A stretch of DNA of 8,405 nucleotides from Comamonadaceae bacterium (GCA_947455875.1 CANGSD010000040.1:1-8405); one strand, 5' to 3'; counted from the first letter of the stretch, positions 1-6,504 are shown. The notes: generated by a model not told the origin, from the sequence alone. Program-made: numbers and translations.

Positions 1-1413
1 CCCTCGAGCATCTCCAACGAAGAGGCCTCCCGGGTGCTGCGTGATGTGCGCAAGGCCTTGCGCACGATCCCCGAGGTACGCACCGCGGTGTCCAAGGCGG
101 GCCAGCCCGAGGACGGAACCGACCCCAAGACCATCAGCATGGCCGAGGTGTTCGTCGACGTCAAACCGCAGGAGGAATGGCGCAAAGGTCTGACCCGAGA
201 GCAATTGCTGAACGAAATGGACGCCGTGGTGTCGGCGATTCCAGGGATGCAGCCGGTCTTCTCGCAGCCCATTCGAGACAACGTGCTGGAGTCGATTTCT
301 CAAATCGACGGCCAGATCGTGATCAAGGTCAATGGCCAAGACCTGGCACAGCTCAAGGAGATCACCCAGGCGATCGAGCGCGAGATCCGGCAGGTGTCGG
401 GTGTGTACCGCTCCGAGATCAACCGCTTTGGCGACCTGCCCCAAGTCGCCATCGAGATCGACCGCGCGCGCGCGGCGCGTCTGGGCCTGAACGTTCAGGA
501 CATTCAGGATGTGGTCGAGGCGGCGTTAGGCGGCAAGGCCGCGACCCAGATTTGGGAGGGCGAGCGCAAGTTCTCAGTGGCGGTGCGACTGCCGCCTGAG
601 CGCCGCTTGCTCGCCGCATTGCCCCAGACCCTGATCCCCACCCCGGATGGTGGCTACGCGCAATTGGGCAGCGTCGCTGACATCCGCGAGGTCAGTGGTG
701 CGATGAACATCGCGCGTGAAAGCGGGCGTCGCACCATGGCCATCGGCATCTTCATCAAGGACCGCGACATGGGCTCGGTCGTGGCGGACATGAAGTCGCG
801 CGTCAACGCCGCGGTCAAGCTGCCCGCGGGTTATGAGGTCATGTGGTCGGGCGAGTTCGAGAACCAGGAGCGGGCGATGAAGCGCTTGTCCTTGGTGGTG
901 CCGATCTCGCTGCTCCTGATCTTCGTGTTGCTGTTTGACGCCTTCCAGTCGCTCAAGCTCGCCGTCCTGATCCTGGTCAACGTGCCCCTGGCCTTGATCG
1001 GGGGCTTCGTCGCGCTGTGGATGTTCGGCATTCCGCTGTCGGTGTCGGCCGCCATCGGCTTTATCGCGCTGTCCGGCCAGGCGGTGCTCAATGGCGTGGT
1101 GATGCTCTCGGGCTACCAGCAGCTGCAATCCAGGGGCATGGGCGTGATGGAGGCTGTGATCGAGGGCTCGATGCAGCGCCTGCGCACGGTGCTCATGACG
1201 GCCTTGCTGGCGGCGCTGGGGCTGCTGCCCATGGCCTTGTCGCAGGACATCGGCGCCGAGACCCAGCGTCCGCTGGCCATCGTGGTGATTGGTGGCCTGG
1301 TCACCGCCACCTTGCTCACGTTGGTGGTGTTGCCCGTGCTCTATGCGAGCTGGTTCGGGCGCAAGACCGAGGGCGTCGACCTGGGGGCTACCGAAGCCAG
1401 CCGCGCTTCCTGA
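1..1413 (+). CDS. czcA: CzcA-type heavy-metal efflux RND transporter, C-terminal part (5' end outside window)
   Basis: This is the C-terminal half of an inner-membrane proton-driven RND pump of the heavy-metal efflux class, which works with a periplasmic adaptor and an outer-membrane channel. The frame is open from base 1, so the gene starts before the window; 470 residues are visible, against about 1,040 in full-length members. Numbered from base 1, residues 1-280 are the second periplasmic porter/docking region. Five membrane segments follow at about 297-315, 321-343, 347-371, 396-414 and 424-450, the expected number for the second half of an RND protein. Family-like motifs include WSGEFENQERAM (282-293), LSGQAVLNGVVML (358-370) and IGAETQRPLAIVVIGGL (417-433). 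The last resembles CzcA/CnrA/NccA more than the copper/silver pump CusA, so zinc, cobalt, cadmium or nickel is the likelier substrate, but the metal cannot be fixed from this part. Its last 26 bp overlap the end of corA on the other strand. Confidence 0.9.
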   Translation, partial: PSSISNEEASRVLRDVRKALRTIPEVRTAVSKAGQPEDGTDPKTISMAEVFVDVKPQEEWRKGLTREQLLNEMDAVVSAIPGMQPVFSQPIRDNVLESISQIDGQIVIKVNGQDLAQLKEITQAIEREIRQVSGVYRSEINRFGDLPQVAIEIDRARAARLGLNVQDIQDVVEAALGGKAATQIWEGERKFSVAVRLPPERRLLAALPQTLIPTPDGGYAQLGSVADIREVSGAMNIARESGRRTMAIGIFIKDRDMGSVVADMKSRVNAAVKLPAGYEVMWSGEFENQERAMKRLSLVVPISLLLIFVLLFDAFQSLKLAVLILVNVPLALIGGFVALWMFGIPLSVSAAIGFIALSGQAVLNGVVMLSGYQQLQSRGMGVMEAVIEGSMQRLRTVLMTALLAALGLLPMALSQDIGAETQRPLAIVVIGGLVTATLLTLVVLPVLYASWFGRKTEGVDLGATEASRAS

Positions 1414-2374
1414 AGTACCACATCGGCACCAGCGCGCTGGCCACCATCAGGGCCAGGGCGAAGGGGTAGCCAACGGACCACTCCAGTTCAGGCATGTACT
1501 TGAAGTTCATGCCGTACAGGCTGGCCACCAGCGTGGGCGGCAGCAGCGCCACGCTGGCCACCGAGAAGATCTTGATGATCTTGTTCTGGTTGATGTTGAT
1601 GAAACCGACCGTCGCATCCATCAGGAAGTTGATCTTGTCAAACAGGAAGGCCGTGTGGTTGTCCAGTGATTCGATGTCACGCAGGATCTGGCGCGCTTCT
1701 TCGAATTGCTCGGCCGACAGCATTCGGCTTCGCATCATGAAGCTCACGGCGCGGCGCGTGTCCATCACGTTGCGGCGGATGCGCCCGTTCAAGTCTTCCT
1801 GGCGGGCAATCGCCCCCAGCACCTCGCCGGCCAGGGTGTCGGTCACTTCGTCCGACAGCACCTGCTTGCTCACTTTTTCCAGTTCGTCGTAGATGCCTTC
1901 GAGCGTGTCGGCCGAATACTCGGCGTCGGCGTCGAACAGCTTCAGAAGCACTTCTTTCGCATCCTCGATCAGGCCGGGTGCGCGGCGCGCGCGCAGGCGC
2001 AGCAGCCGAAACACCGGCACGTCTTCGTCGTGGATGGAAAACAGCACGCCCTTGCTTTTGAGCGCGTCGTTCATCAGGTTCAGGATGAAGGCCACGCGCA
2101 CCGTGCGCGGCGCATCTTCGTCGGCGATCAGAAAGTCGCTGCGGATATGCAGGTCGCCGTTGTCTTCTTCGTAGAAGCGCGCGGATTCCTCGATGTCCTC
2201 GTCCATCGCATCCTCGGGGATGGACAGACCGAAGTACTGCTTGACCCAGCGCTTTTCTTCCAGCGTGGGCGATTCGAGGTCCACCCAAATAGGCTGGAAC
2301 TTCGAGAGTTCTTCGAGGGACTCGATTTCTTCCTGGAACAGGCGCCCGTTGACGAGCGTGAAGATATTGAGCAT
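1388..2374 (-). CDS. corA: CorA-family magnesium/cobalt transporter
   Basis: This 328-residue protein is a homopentameric inner-membrane channel for Mg2+ (and Co2+/Ni2+) uptake. Its length matches the family. The N-terminal two thirds is the acidic and helical cytoplasmic domain, for example EDAMDEDIEESARFYEED around 54-71, with long charged helices at about 135-265. Membrane helix 1 is at about 268-288 and ends in the signature YGMNF (287-291, GMN at 288-290). The periplasmic loop is FKYMPELEWS, helix 2 is at about 302-321, and the short basic tail is RKRGWLR. The ATG at 2374 is supported by a GGAG ribosome site 7 bases upstream. The stop lies inside the 3' end of the RND pump gene on the other strand. 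It follows the patatin gene on the same strand after a 164-bp gap holding a strong hairpin. The neighbouring metal pump suggests a metal-homeostasis context, but the two genes converge and are not one operon. The family call is firm; transported ions are inferred from the family. Confidence 0.96.
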   Translation of the reverse strand: MLNIFTLVNGRLFQEEIESLEELSKFQPIWVDLESPTLEEKRWVKQYFGLSIPEDAMDEDIEESARFYEEDNGDLHIRSDFLIADEDAPRTVRVAFILNLMNDALKSKGVLFSIHDEDVPVFRLLRLRARRAPGLIEDAKEVLLKLFDADAEYSADTLEGIYDELEKVSKQVLSDEVTDTLAGEVLGAIARQEDLNGRIRRNVMDTRRAVSFMMRSRMLSAEQFEEARQILRDIESLDNHTAFLFDKINFLMDATVGFININQNKIIKIFSVASVALLPPTLVASLYGMNFKYMPELEWSVGYPFALALMVASALVPMWYFRKRGWLR

Positions 2375-2378
2375 GGCT

Positions 2379-2388
2379 CACTCCGTGA
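2379..2388 (-). promoter_or_regulatory. Ribosome binding site of corA
   Basis: On the minus strand the sequence before the corA ATG reads CACGGAGTGAGCC. GGAG ends 7 bases before the start codon, a normal Shine-Dalgarno distance. It supports position 2374 as the start, and is one of only three clear ribosome sites in the window (with hpf and the ExbB-like gene). Confidence 0.6.
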
Positions 2389-2417
2389 CAGGGGGGTAGG
2401 GCGTTGGGGCAGGGGCT

Positions 2418-2451
2418 GCTTTCAACGCCGCGGTCACGGGGCGTCGAAAGC
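2418..2451 (-). promoter_or_regulatory. Strong hairpin in the patatin gene-corA gap (probable corA leader structure)
   Basis: Read on the minus strand, GCTTTCGACGCC, a 10-base loop, then GGCGTTGAAAGC form a 12-bp stem with 11 Watson-Crick pairs and one G-U wobble. An A-A mismatch followed by a further GGT/GCC pairing extends it outward. Read on the plus strand, the wobble becomes an A-C mismatch, so the structure fits minus-strand RNA better. It sits 44 bases upstream of the corA start and 88 bases beyond the patatin stop. No U-tract follows on the minus strand, so a simple intrinsic terminator is not supported. A leader element controlling corA or an mRNA-processing site are alternatives. 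No known Mg2+ riboswitch class was recognised. Confidence 0.55.
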
Positions 2452-2505
2452 TACCGACTCGGGTAGGTTTCCAAGGCAAAGGCCTCCGGTGTTTCGACAG
2501 CGCCG

Positions 2506-2511
2506 ATTATG
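2506..2511 (-). promoter_or_regulatory. Possible -10 box for corA
   Basis: The minus strand reads GCGGCATAATCGGCG, in which CATAAT matches TATAAT at 5 of 6 positions. No good -35 hexamer is seen at 16-18 bases. If used, transcription would start near 2499 and give corA a leader of about 125 bases containing the hairpin. It lies between the patatin stop and corA, so corA could be expressed independently of the patatin gene. Confidence 0.3.
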
Positions 2512-2538
2512 CCGCGCTCAGATGACAGGCCCCAGGCA

Positions 2539-3750
2539 TCAGCGTGCCTGTGCCGGCGCGCTGTTCTCGAAAAACGACAGCAGCTCGCTTTTGCGCGCAT
2601 AGGCGTCTTGCTCGCCCAGGGCCATGAGGGCGCGCACAAACGCGGGCTCGAACAGCAGGTAGCTGGCCAGCGACCCGCCTGAATGCAGCGCCCCCAGTCC
2701 GCCCAGTGCGCGCCGCACCGGCACCGACAGCGAGTCCATATGCGTCTGGGCCAGCGCGTCGAGCGACTGACTCGGTTGCATCAGCAGCACGTCGATCGGC
2801 CGATACGGCAGCAGCGCGCCCACCTCGCGCGGCACCTGGCGCAGGGTGTGGGTCACGCGCTGGGCGTGTTCCACATCGGCCTGCACCGTGTCGTGAAAGA
2901 CGCTGGCCAGTGCGTGACCGGCGATCGCTCCCATTTGCGGCTCGCCGGCGACCGCGTCCTGGGTCAAGCCCGCGCGTTCGGGCTGGCCCACGCCGATCAC
3001 CAGCACTCGACTCGCCCCCAAATGCACGGCCGGTGCCAAGGGCGAGACCTGGCGCATCGAGCCGTCGCCGAAGTATTCGCGCCGCCCATCCACCCACAGC
3101 GGGGTCGCAGGAAACAGAAAGGGCAGTGCGCTCGACGCCATCAGGTGCTCGATGGTCAGCGGCTGAAACTCGGCGCGGCGCCCGGCCCGGTTCCAGGTCG
3201 GATGCCGCGCGCCATCTGCCATATGGCAAAACGTCCAGTGCACCCCCGTGGTGTAGCTCGAGGCGGTCACCGCCACCGCCTCGATCGCCCCCTGTTGCAG
3301 CGAGCGCTCGATGCCCTCCAGCGAAATCTGGCGGTGCAGGGTGCTGACCAGGGGCATGGTGTCCAGCAGCGCGCCATGGCGCCGCGCCTGCACCCACAGG
3401 CGCATCGCGGCCGCCAGGCGCGAGACGCGCACCCACAGGGGCAGCTCCAGCCGGAACACGGCCTCGCTGCGCAAGCCGCCCCAGAACTCGGCCAGGTGGT
3501 CGATCGCGTCCATGCCGGCGGTGGCCTTGCTGGCCAGGAAGGCGGTGTTCAGCGCGCCCGCCGAGGTGCCCACCAGCACCTGAAAGGGAAAGGGCGCCTG
3601 CCCACTGGGCCGCTGCAGTCGCAGCAGCGCCGCGATGCCCCGCAGCGCGCCCACCTGGTAGGCGGTGCGGGCACCGCCCCCCATCAGCACCAGCGAGGCG
3701 GTGTGTCGGCTGTCGTGGTGCGACATCGGTTGGGGGGTGTCGGACGGCAT
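2539..3750 (-). CDS. Patatin-like phospholipase family protein
   Basis: This predicted lipid acyl hydrolase is 403 residues from the ATG at 3750. All patatin landmarks are present: the glycine-rich oxyanion loop LMGGGARTAYQVGAL (22-36), the nucleophile elbow GTSAG (61-65, Ser63), and the acidic partner of the Ser-Asp dyad in YFGDGS (Asp229 of DGS, where many relatives have DGG or DGA). LMASSALPFLFP (203-214) is also typical. No signal peptide or membrane helix is obvious, so it is probably cytosolic or peripheral. Start choice is uncertain. The frame extends to a TTG at 3786 (415 residues) and also has an ATG at 3726 (395 residues) just before the conserved core; none has a clear ribosome site. 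A possible -10 box overlapping the TTG favours 3750 or 3726. It is followed by corA on the same strand. Substrate and role are unknown; bacterial members include toxins, housekeeping phospholipases and poly-hydroxyalkanoate-associated proteins. Confidence 0.88.
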   Translation of the reverse strand: MPSDTPQPMSHHDSRHTASLVLMGGGARTAYQVGALRGIAALLRLQRPSGQAPFPFQVLVGTSAGALNTAFLASKATAGMDAIDHLAEFWGGLRSEAVFRLELPLWVRVSRLAAAMRLWVQARRHGALLDTMPLVSTLHRQISLEGIERSLQQGAIEAVAVTASSYTTGVHWTFCHMADGARHPTWNRAGRRAEFQPLTIEHLMASSALPFLFPATPLWVDGRREYFGDGSMRQVSPLAPAVHLGASRVLVIGVGQPERAGLTQDAVAGEPQMGAIAGHALASVFHDTVQADVEHAQRVTHTLRQVPREVGALLPYRPIDVLLMQPSQSLDALAQTHMDSLSVPVRRALGGLGALHSGGSLASYLLFEPAFVRALMALGEQDAYARKSELLSFFENSAPAQAR

Positions 3751-3785
3751 GAAAGGGCGAGTGCGGGGGCAGAGGCTTCCCGGCA

Positions 3786-3791
3786 ATAGTA
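3786..3791 (-). promoter_or_regulatory. Possible -10 box for the patatin-like gene
   Basis: The minus strand reads CCCTACTATTGCC. TACTAT matches TATAAT at 5 of 6 positions and would start transcription near 3779, about 29 bases before the ATG at 3750. No convincing -35 hexamer is visible. It overlaps the in-frame TTG at 3786, which argues against that TTG as the start. Confidence 0.3.
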
Positions 3792-4100
3792 GGGCAACCG
3801 CCTACAGACCCGTCCCGAACTTTCCGACGCGGCGGATGAGACCCTCTGCCTACAGTGATCGGACCCCAGGAGTCCTGCCCATGATCCACCTCGCGACCCA
3901 GGCCCGTCCCACATCCGCTTCGTGGCGACCGCCCCGGCCGAGTCCCGTGGCCGATCCCGCACCTCCAAGTCGTCGGCGTGGGGGGCGTGCCTGGCCTTTC
4001 CTGAGTCGTCCCCCTCAACTTGCTCTGCCCGGTGACAAGGCTGCTGCGCCCCCCAAGCCCCGGTCCTGGTAAGCGTTTGGACCTCCTGTCTGGAAACTCG
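3792..4100. other. Intergenic stretch without a convincing gene
   Basis: Frames are open here on both strands, but their translations are Arg/Pro/Ser-rich, resemble no family I know and run through the flanking genes, as expected in GC-rich DNA. The stretch contains a 9-bp inverted repeat (TGGGGGGCG at 3979-3987, CGCCCCCCA at 4047-4055, 59 bases apart) and a short CAGGA-g-TCCTG dyad near 3870. No rpoN remnant was recognised, although rpoN often precedes hpf in proteobacteria. I cannot assign a function. Confidence 0.5.
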
Positions 4101-4129
4101 TTGCAATTCAACGCAGGGGCGCGCATAGT
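4101..4129 (+). promoter_or_regulatory. Possible sigma-70 promoter for the hpf-ptsN-hprK cluster
   Basis: TTGCAA (4101-4106) and CATAGT (4124-4129) each match the sigma-70 hexamers at 4 of 6 positions, with an ideal 17-base spacer. Transcription would start near 4136, giving hpf a leader of about 70 bases containing the inverted repeat at 4150-4173. The match is moderate, so this is a candidate only. Confidence 0.35.
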
Positions 4130-4149
4130 GAAGTCGACGTGTGATTCCC

Positions 4150-4173
4150 TTCGACCGCCGCCAGGCGGTCGAA
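4150..4173 (+). promoter_or_regulatory. Perfect 10-bp hairpin in the hpf leader
   Basis: TTCGACCGCC, the four-base loop GCCA, then GGCGGTCGAA form a perfect 10-bp stem ending 17 bases before the AGGAGA ribosome site of hpf. No T-tract follows, so it is not an intrinsic terminator. It could be an RNA leader structure affecting translation or stability, or a DNA dyad bound by a regulator. The sequence alone does not decide. Confidence 0.55.
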
Positions 4174-4190
4174 TTCCCTCGGCGCCCCAC

Positions 4191-4196
4191 AGGAGA
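4191..4196 (+). promoter_or_regulatory. Ribosome binding site of hpf
   Basis: AGGAGA lies 8 bases before the ATG at 4205. It is the strongest Shine-Dalgarno match in the window and fixes the hpf start. Confidence 0.75.
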
Positions 4197-4204
4197 CCCT
4201 CCTC

Positions 4205-4534
4205 ATGAACCTGACGATCAGCGGCCATCACCTGGAAGTCACCCCCGCTTTGCGCGACTACGTCGCCACCAAACTAGACCGGATCACCCGCCACTTCGAC
4301 CAGGTGGTCGACATCCGGGTGCTCCTGACGGTGGAAAAGCAGAAGGAAAAAGAGCGACGCCAGCGAGCCGAATGCATGATCCACGTCAAGGGCAATGACC
4401 TGTTCGCCGAGAGCTCGCATGCCGATCTCTACGCCGCCCTGGATGATCTTGTCGACAAGCTCGATCGCCAGGTGGGCCGCCACAAGACCCGGCTGCAGGA
4501 GCACTCTCACGAAACGCCCAAGCGCTTGATGTAG
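4205..4534 (+). CDS. hpf: Ribosome hibernation-promoting factor, short HPF form (HPF/RaiA/YfiA family)
   Basis: This 109-residue protein binds the 30S decoding region of idle ribosomes and helps keep them inactive in stationary phase or starvation. It is close in length to the short HPF form (about 95-115 residues) and lacks the C-terminal dimerisation domain of long HPF. The start [20 protein letters not shown] and the second-helix region [21 protein letters not shown] (about 79-99) are family hallmarks. The central basic stretch [14 protein letters not shown] (about 43-56) fits RNA contact. The ATG has a strong AGGAGA ribosome site. ptsN follows after 49 bp and then hprK, the conserved proteobacterial grouping that usually also contains rpoN upstream; here rpoN is not adjacent. 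A perfect hairpin in the leader may affect expression. Confidence 0.95.
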   Translation: MNLTISGHHLEVTPALRDYVATKLDRITRHFDQVVDIRVLLTVEKQKEKERRQRAECMIHVKGNDLFAESSHADLYAALDDLVDKLDRQVGRHKTRLQEHSHETPKRLM

Positions 4535-4558
4535 GACCGGCCGCGGGCGGGCCGGGTC
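4535..4558 (+). promoter_or_regulatory. GC-rich hairpin between hpf and ptsN
   Basis: GACCGGCC (4535-4542) pairs with GGCCGGGTC (4550-4558) with one bulged G, leaving a seven-base loop. It begins on the base after the hpf stop. No U-tract follows, so strong termination is unlikely. It could protect the 3' end of an hpf transcript or reduce read-through into ptsN. Confidence 0.4.
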
Positions 4559-4564
4559 GGGGTG

Positions 4565-4570
4565 CATAAT
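4565..4570 (+). promoter_or_regulatory. Possible -10 box directly before ptsN
   Basis: GGTGCATAATCC contains CATAAT (5 of 6 to TATAAT). Transcription would start near 4577, only about 7 bases before the ptsN ATG, giving a nearly leaderless mRNA. That would fit the absence of a Shine-Dalgarno sequence there. No -35 match is visible, so this is tentative. Confidence 0.3.
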
Positions 4571-4583
4571 CCAGTCCCCAACC

Positions 4584-5051
4584 ATGAACCGCCTCGCGTC
4601 CATCCTGCCCGCCGCCCAGGTGCTTGTGAGCGTCGACGCCACGAGCAAGAAGCGGGCGTTCGAAGAAGCCGGCTTGCTGTTCGAGAACCTGCACGGTCTG
4701 TCCCGGGCCCTCATTACCGACAGCCTCTTCGCCCGCGAGCGTCTGGGCTCCACGGGCCTGGGTCACGGCGTTGCCATTCCGCACGGCCGCATCAAGGGCC
4801 TGAAGGCGCCCATGGCCGCCCTGTTCCAGTTGGCTCAGCCCATCGGATTTGATGCGCCCGACGAACAGCCGGTGGGCTTGCTGATCTTCCTGCTGGTGCC
4901 CGAGGCGGCCACGCAAAAGCACCTGGAAATCCTCTCCGAGATCGCCGAGCTGCTCAGTGACGCGCCGCTGCGTGAGCGTATGAAGTCCAGCCCCAGCGCC
5001 CAAGATCTGCATGCCCTGATCGCGGGCTGGCAGTCCGCGCAGCCGGCTTGA
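4584..5051 (+). CDS. ptsN: PTS IIA-like nitrogen-regulatory protein PtsN (EIIA-Ntr)
   Basis: This 155-residue cytosolic EIIA-Ntr protein is the end acceptor of the nitrogen phosphotransferase relay (PtsP, NPr/HPr, PtsN). It regulates partners such as potassium transport or sensor kinases instead of moving sugar. The phosphorylation site is clear: [14 protein letters not shown] places the active His at 67, with the supporting His at 61. The length and the C-terminal helices ([14 protein letters not shown]) match the family. The ATG at 4584 follows no visible ribosome site; a -10-like CATAAT lies just upstream, so a short-leader transcript is possible alongside read-through from hpf. hprK begins 19 bp downstream, consistent with joint control of the relay. 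No EI or HPr gene is in the window. Confidence 0.96.
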   Translation: MNRLASILPAAQVLVSVDATSKKRAFEEAGLLFENLHGLSRALITDSLFARERLGSTGLGHGVAIPHGRIKGLKAPMAALFQLAQPIGFDAPDEQPVGLLIFLLVPEAATQKHLEILSEIAELLSDAPLRERMKSSPSAQDLHALIAGWQSAQPA

Positions 5052-5070
5052 GCCGCCCGGCGCCCCACCC

Positions 5071-6021
5071 GTGAAACCCACCGTTATCAGCGCCGACGTC
5101 CTGTTCGAGGACCATCGCGCGCAGCTCAAGTGGGAGTGGGTGGCCGGTCTCGGTGCCTCCGAGCGGCGCTTCGACGAAGTGGCCGTGCGCGCCGCGCGCT
5201 CGGGCGCCGACCTGGTGGGCTACCTCAATTACATCCACCCCTATCGGGTGCAGATCCTGGGCGAGCGCGAGATCGCCTACCTGACCAACGCCACCGCAGA
5301 CGACTGCGCCCGCCGTATCTCGCGCATCGTCACCCTGGAGCCCCCGGTGCTCGTGCTGGCCGACAGCCAGGTCGCGCCCCACGCGCTGGTGGCCATGTGC
5401 GAGCGCGCCCAGATCCCCATGTTCGCCACCGGCGAATCGTCGGCCTTTGTCATCGACGTGCTGCGCGCCTACCTGTCCAAGCACTTTGCCGAACGCACCT
5501 CCATGCACGGCGTGTTCATGGACATCCTGGGCCTGGGCGTGTTGATCACCGGTGAATCGGGCCTGGGCAAGAGCGAGCTGGGCCTGGAGCTGATCTCTCG
5601 CGGCAACGGTCTGGTGGCCGATGACGCGGTCGACCTGTATCGCATCAACCAGACCACCATCGAGGGCCGCTGCCCCGAGCTGCTGCAGAACCTGCTGGAG
5701 GTGCGCGGCATCGGTCTGCTCGATATCCGCGCCATCTTTGGTGAGACCGCGGTGCGTCGCAAGATGCGCCTGAAGCTGATCGTGCATCTGGTGCGCCGCG
5801 AGACGCTCGAGCGCGATTACGAGCGCCTGCCCTACGAGCCGCTCACGCAAGACGTGCTGGGTGTGCCCATACGCAAGGCCGTGATTCAGGTGGTGGCGGG
5901 CCGCAACATCGCCGTGCTGGTCGAGGCGGCCGTGCGCAACACCATCTTGCAGCTGCGCGGGGTTGACACCTACCAGGAGTTCGTCGAGCGGCATCGCCGC
6001 GCGATGGAGAACGAAGGCTAG
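5071..6021 (+). CDS. hprK: HPr kinase/phosphorylase
   Basis: This 316-residue cytosolic bifunctional enzyme phosphorylates HPr on a serine using ATP or pyrophosphate and can reverse the reaction. The N-terminal domain spans about 1-130. The catalytic domain contains His146 (MHGVFMD), the Walker A loop GESGLGKS (161-168), the acidic pair Asp184-Asp185 (VADDAVDL) and the HprK signature [10 protein letters not shown] (210-219). All expected active-site features are present and the length is normal. The start is the GTG at 5071 ([15 protein letters not shown]), 19 bp after ptsN, with no clear ribosome site, which suggests translational coupling. In proteobacteria the enzyme is thought to tune the PTS-Ntr relay instead of classical catabolite repression. 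rapZ, often next in other Burkholderiales, is absent here; fur follows on the opposite strand. The stop TAG (6019-6021) lies in the palindrome CTAG shared with the fur stop. Confidence 0.97.
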   Translation: MKPTVISADVLFEDHRAQLKWEWVAGLGASERRFDEVAVRAARSGADLVGYLNYIHPYRVQILGEREIAYLTNATADDCARRISRIVTLEPPVLVLADSQVAPHALVAMCERAQIPMFATGESSAFVIDVLRAYLSKHFAERTSMHGVFMDILGLGVLITGESGLGKSELGLELISRGNGLVADDAVDLYRINQTTIEGRCPELLQNLLEVRGIGLLDIRAIFGETAVRRKMRLKLIVHLVRRETLERDYERLPYEPLTQDVLGVPIRKAVIQVVAGRNIAVLVEAAVRNTILQLRGVDTYQEFVERHRRAMENEG

Positions 6022-6455
6022 CCTCTACCCGGCGGCCGGTGGGGGCACTCGCCCTTGGTGCAATGCGCGTACAGGCTCAGGGCGTGATCGGCGATGTCAA
6101 AGCCCTTGGCCCGCGCCACATCGTGTTGGCGCTTTTCGATCTCGGCGTCGTAGAACTCCTCGACCCGGCCGCAGTCCAGGCACACCAGATGGTCGTGGTG
6201 CTGGCCCTCATTGAGCTCGTAGACCGCCTTGTCGCTCTCGAAATGGCTGCGAACCAGGATGCCGGCCTGCTCGAACTGCGTCAGCACCCGGTAGACGGTG
6301 GCTAGGCCAATGTCTGAGCGCTCGTCCAACAGCACGCGGAACACGTCCTCGGCGGTCATGTGCCGCTGCGCCCCTTTCTGGAACACGTCCAGGATCTTCA
6401 GCCGCGGCATGGTGGCCTTCAGGCCTGTGCTCTTGAGTTCTTCGATGTTCGCCAT
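6018..6455 (-). CDS. fur: Ferric uptake regulator Fur
   Basis: This 145-residue dimeric metal-dependent DNA-binding protein represses iron uptake genes when Fe2+ is plentiful. The N-terminal winged helix holds [10 protein letters not shown] (13-22) and the recognition-helix region [19 protein letters not shown] (48-66). The C-terminal half carries the metal cluster [16 protein letters not shown] (86-101). The structural zinc cysteines are Cys92, Cys95, Cys132 and Cys137 (HCTKGEC). These match Fur better than the paralogues Zur, PerR or Mur. The ATG at 6455 has no evident Shine-Dalgarno sequence. It converges on hprK with a 4-bp overlap and is divergent from bamE across 72 bp, an arrangement known for fur and omlA/bamE in Pseudomonas. 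No Fur box was recognised in the divergent region, so autoregulation is not supported by the sequence. Confidence 0.97.
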   Translation of the reverse strand: MANIEELKSTGLKATMPRLKILDVFQKGAQRHMTAEDVFRVLLDERSDIGLATVYRVLTQFEQAGILVRSHFESDKAVYELNEGQHHDHLVCLDCGRVEEFYDAEIEKRQHDVARAKGFDIADHALSLYAHCTKGECPHRPPGRG

Positions 6456-6472
6456 GGTGGGAAGCCGGGGGC

Positions 6473-6489
6473 GCCGCCTCTGGGGCGGC
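6473..6489 (-). promoter_or_regulatory. Small hairpin in the fur leader
   Basis: On the minus strand GCCGCC, the loop CCAGA, then GGCGGC form a 6-bp GC-only stem about 17 bases before the fur ATG. It would be transcribed only with fur if the proposed promoters are correct. In DNA this GC-rich, chance formation is quite possible. Confidence 0.25.
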
Positions 6490-6492
6490 CGC

Positions 6493-6498
6493 TACAAT
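6493..6498 (+). promoter_or_regulatory. -10 box for bamE-dapB
   Basis: GCTACAATC contains TACAAT (5 of 6 to TATAAT). Transcription would start near 6505, leaving a leader of about 23 bases before the bamE ATG. No good -35 hexamer is seen at 17 bases. The box faces, and nearly touches, a candidate fur -10 box on the other strand. Confidence 0.5.
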
Positions 6499-6504
6499 CA
6501 ATCG

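Noticed and set aside
1706..2602. Open frame (298 codons) on the plus strand across corA and its leader
   Set aside because: It is antisense to corA, which has the GMN motif, two membrane helices and a ribosome site. The antisense product shows nothing recognisable.
3979..4055. 9-bp inverted repeat TGGGGGGCG / CGCCCCCCA as a terminator or RNA gene
   Set aside because: The 59-base loop and homopolymeric G/C arms make a chance match likely, and no T-tract follows.
4091..4105. Sigma-54-like promoter (TGG...TTGCA) upstream of hpf
   Set aside because: The distance between the GG and GC elements is 9 bases, one short of the required 10, and the -24 element is TGGAAA instead of TGGCAC.
2507..4231. 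Very long minus-strand frame (574 codons) covering the patatin gene and the gap before hpf
   Set aside because: It is out of frame with the patatin motifs, is Arg/Gly/Pro-rich and runs across the hpf leader. High GC removes stop codons there.
4954..5994. Open frame (346 codons) on the minus strand across hprK
   Set aside because: It lies antisense to the complete, motif-rich hprK and its translation is low-complexity.
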